Assembly: GCA_916049935.1 (NCBI GenBank)
Contig: CAJZJI010000035.1
Span: forward strand, 1-7,104
Reading direction: 5' to 3'
DNA from: an uncultured Streptococcus sp.
GTDB lineage: Bacteria; Bacillota; Bacilli; Lactobacillales; Aerococcaceae
DNA length: 7,104 nt
Part shown: positions 5,616 through 7,104 of the stretch, one piece after another
Numbering within the stretch: the first letter of the stretch is position 1
Layout: each line of letters opens with the position of its first letter
Position numbers and translations under genes: made by a program
The notes under the pieces: model-generated
What the model was told of the DNA's origin: nothing
The model's input: the letters and a program-made list of their open reading frames with translations, nothing else
Database searches by the model: none

Positions 5616-7019
5616 ATGACAAAATATGATATTATCGCTGCCACTGGGTGTCCGACAGGAATTGCGCACACTTATATGGCACAAGAAGCGCTCGAGCAAG
5701 CCGCTAAAAAAGCAGGAGTAACAATTAAAGTCGAAACACACGGACAAATCGGTGTCGAAAACGAACTGACTCCAGAAGAAATTGCAAACGCAAAAGCAGT
5801 CATCATCGCTGCTGATAAGGACGTTCAACCACAACGTTTCGTAAACAAAAAGATTATCGACGTTTCAGTTGGACAAGGAATTAAAAATGCCGACGAATTA
5901 GTAGCACAAGCTCTTCGCGGAGAAGGCGTTGTGAAATACCACTCTGACGATGCAGCTGTTGAAGCTTCAGAAGCTCCACAATCTTCTAACGTTGGAAAGA
6001 GCTCTATCGGTCGTGAAATTTACAAACACTTGATGAACGGTGTATCTCACATGCTTCCATTCGTTGTTGGTGGTGGGGTTCTAATCGCTATTTCATTTGC
6101 CGTATTCGGAATTTACTCATTCGATCCAAATCACGAAACATACAATGCCTTTTCTGCTCAATTAAAAGAAATTGGTGGTTTAGCAATGGGCTTAATGACT
6201 CCAGTTCTAGCAGCCTACATTGCACAAAGTATTGGGAACCGTCCAGCATTAGTGAGCGGTTTTGTCGCAGGTTTAATGGCAAGTAATGGTGGCGCAGGAT
6301 TCCTTGGCGGTATCGTCGGTGGTTTCTTCGCAGGTTACTTAGTGGTTCTTTTAGAAAAATTATTCAAAGGACTTCCAAAAACATTAGATGGTCTTAAAGC
6401 TATTTTCTTATATCCTTTATTAGGCGTATTCATTACTGGTTTATTTATGAGTGTCATTGTTAGTCCAATGGCTGGTATCAACCAATCATTAATGGACTTC
6501 TTAAAAGGATTCCAAGATTCAAACCCAGTTCTTTTAGGTCTTGTAATCGGATGTATGTGTGCCTTTGATATGGGTGGCCCAGTAAACAAAGCCGCATACG
6601 TTACAGGTACAGTTCTTCTTGGTGAAGGAAATACAGCATTCATGGCTGGGGTTTCTGCAGCATGTATCGCTCCTCCACTTATCACAACTGTTGCCGTATT
6701 ATTATTCAAAAACCGTTTCGATACAAACGAACGTAATGCTGGTTTAGTTAACTTCATCTTAGGTTCAACTCACATTACTGAAGGGGCTATTCCTTTCGTT
6801 GCCAAAGATCCACTTCGCGCAATGCCTTCAATGATGTTAGGTTCTTCAATCGCTGCAATCTTAACTTACTTATTCGGCGTACAAGTACCTGCTCCTCACG
6901 GTGGATTCTTAGTATTACCAGTTGTAACTCATCCATTCTTATGGGTATTAGCCATTGCGATTGGTTCTGTTGTCGGTGGTCTTGTTCTTGGAGCAACTCG
7001 TAAACCACTTTCTGAATAA
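5616..7019 (+). CDS. PTS sugar transporter EIIBC, fructose family
   Basis: This membrane permease imports and phosphorylates a sugar using phosphate passed from EIIA. The 467 residues divide into an EIIB domain (about 1-102), an acidic, Ser/Ala-rich linker (about 103-128) and a hydrophobic EIIC domain (about 130-465). EIIB carries the fructose-type active site ATGCPTGIAHTYMA (9-22), with Cys12 as the phosphorylated residue. EIIC has many glycine-rich membrane segments such as FVVGGGVLIAISFAVFGIY (149-167), the conserved AFDMGGPVNKAAY (316-328) and the HITEGAIPF loop (386-394), all typical of the fructose subfamily. Unlike the common FruA fusion, EIIA is not attached but encoded by the next gene. 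AAAGGAGG (5601-5608) precedes the ATG at 5616 by seven bases. The sugar is probably fructose or a related ketose, since the family also includes transporters for other sugars such as mannosylglycerate. Confidence 0.95.
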   Translation: MTKYDIIAATGCPTGIAHTYMAQEALEQAAKKAGVTIKVETHGQIGVENELTPEEIANAKAVIIAADKDVQPQRFVNKKIIDVSVGQGIKNADELVAQALRGEGVVKYHSDDAAVEASEAPQSSNVGKSSIGREIYKHLMNGVSHMLPFVVGGGVLIAISFAVFGIYSFDPNHETYNAFSAQLKEIGGLAMGLMTPVLAAYIAQSIGNRPALVSGFVAGLMASNGGAGFLGGIVGGFFAGYLVVLLEKLFKGLPKTLDGLKAIFLYPLLGVFITGLFMSVIVSPMAGINQSLMDFLKGFQDSNPVLLGLVIGCMCAFDMGGPVNKAAYVTGTVLLGEGNTAFMAGVSAACIAPPLITTVAVLLFKNRFDTNERNAGLVNFILGSTHITEGAIPFVAKDPLRAMPSMMLGSSIAAILTYLFGVQVPAPHGGFLVLPVVTHPFLWVLAIAIGSVVGGLVLGATRKPLSE

Positions 7020-7051
7020 TCGACTTTTAGAAAGAACTTAGGAGGCTGAAA

Positions 7052-7104
7052 ATGTTAATTAGTAAAGAATCTATTTTCTTAAATGAAAATCTTACTTCTC
7101 AAGA
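7052..7104 (+). CDS. PTS EIIA component, fructose/mannitol type (5' end only)
   Basis: Only the first 17 codons are inside the window, reading MLISKESIFLNENLTSQ. This opening resembles the first strand and helix of fructose/mannitol-type EIIA domains, which pass phosphate from HPr to EIIB through a histidine that lies beyond the window. TAGGAGG (7039-7045) stands six bases before the ATG, and the gene starts 32 bases after the EIIBC stop with no terminator between, so it belongs to the same operon. The position supplies exactly the EIIA function missing from the EIIBC protein. The call rests on a short stretch plus context. Confidence 0.75.
   Translation, partial: MLISKESIFLNENLTSQ

Noticed and set aside
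6335..6757. Open frame of 140 codons on the - strand inside the EIIBC gene
   Set aside because: It lies wholly antisense to the conserved EIIC membrane domain, has no plausible ribosome binding site and resembles no known family.

Overview
The window looks like a chromosomal segment of a low-GC Gram-positive bacterium, most likely of the order Lactobacillales. The reasons are strong AGGAGG-type ribosome binding sites in front of nearly every gene, short intergenic gaps, AT-rich non-coding DNA, a two-gene (beta/alpha) iron-sulfur L-serine dehydratase, and a PTS sugar operon with separate EIIBC and EIIA genes under an RpiR-type regulator. The genus cannot be fixed from the sequence alone. There are no rRNA or tRNA genes, CRISPR arrays, insertion sequences or phage genes. 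Every full-length gene is intact.

Layout. Positions 1-175 are AT-rich non-coding DNA that ends in a plausible promoter and a strong ribosome binding site for a PLP-dependent class I/II aminotransferase (176-1342, + strand). Positions 1343-1599 lie between two convergent genes and hold three strong inverted repeats. The first is a terminator for the aminotransferase, the second an unassigned 16-bp hairpin, and the third a 42-nt perfect palindrome just past msrA. Then come four leftward genes, in transcription order rpiR (4560-3790), sdaAB (3734-3057), sdaAA (3035-2133) and msrA (2121-1600). They encode an RpiR/SIS-domain regulator, the two subunits of L-serine dehydratase, and methionine sulfoxide reductase A. 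Gaps within this block are 55, 21 and 11 bases. A 108-base divergent intergenic region (4561-4668) with a TGTAAA/TTTACA inverted repeat separates rpiR from a rightward operon. That operon contains a PfkB-family sugar-phosphate kinase (4672-5589, with an alternative start at 4669), a fructose-family PTS EIIBC protein (5616-7019), and the first 17 codons of a PTS EIIA gene cut by the window edge (7052-7104).

How the genes fit together. The PTS proteins would import a ketose-type sugar as its phosphate, and the PfkB kinase would phosphorylate it again to a bisphosphate that enters glycolysis. The divergent RpiR protein is the obvious candidate regulator, sensing a sugar phosphate through its SIS domain. 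The serine dehydratase converts L-serine to pyruvate and ammonia through an oxygen-sensitive iron-sulfur cluster. msrA is coupled to it, with its ribosome binding site overlapping the sdaAA stop codon, so a repair enzyme for oxidised methionine is made together with an oxygen-labile enzyme.

I see no clearly novel system here; this is mostly ordinary central metabolism. The points most worth a second look are the PfkB kinase with altered family motifs, the degenerate ACT-like tail of SdaAB, the operator-like repeats between rpiR and the kinase gene, and the three related hairpins between the convergent genes.
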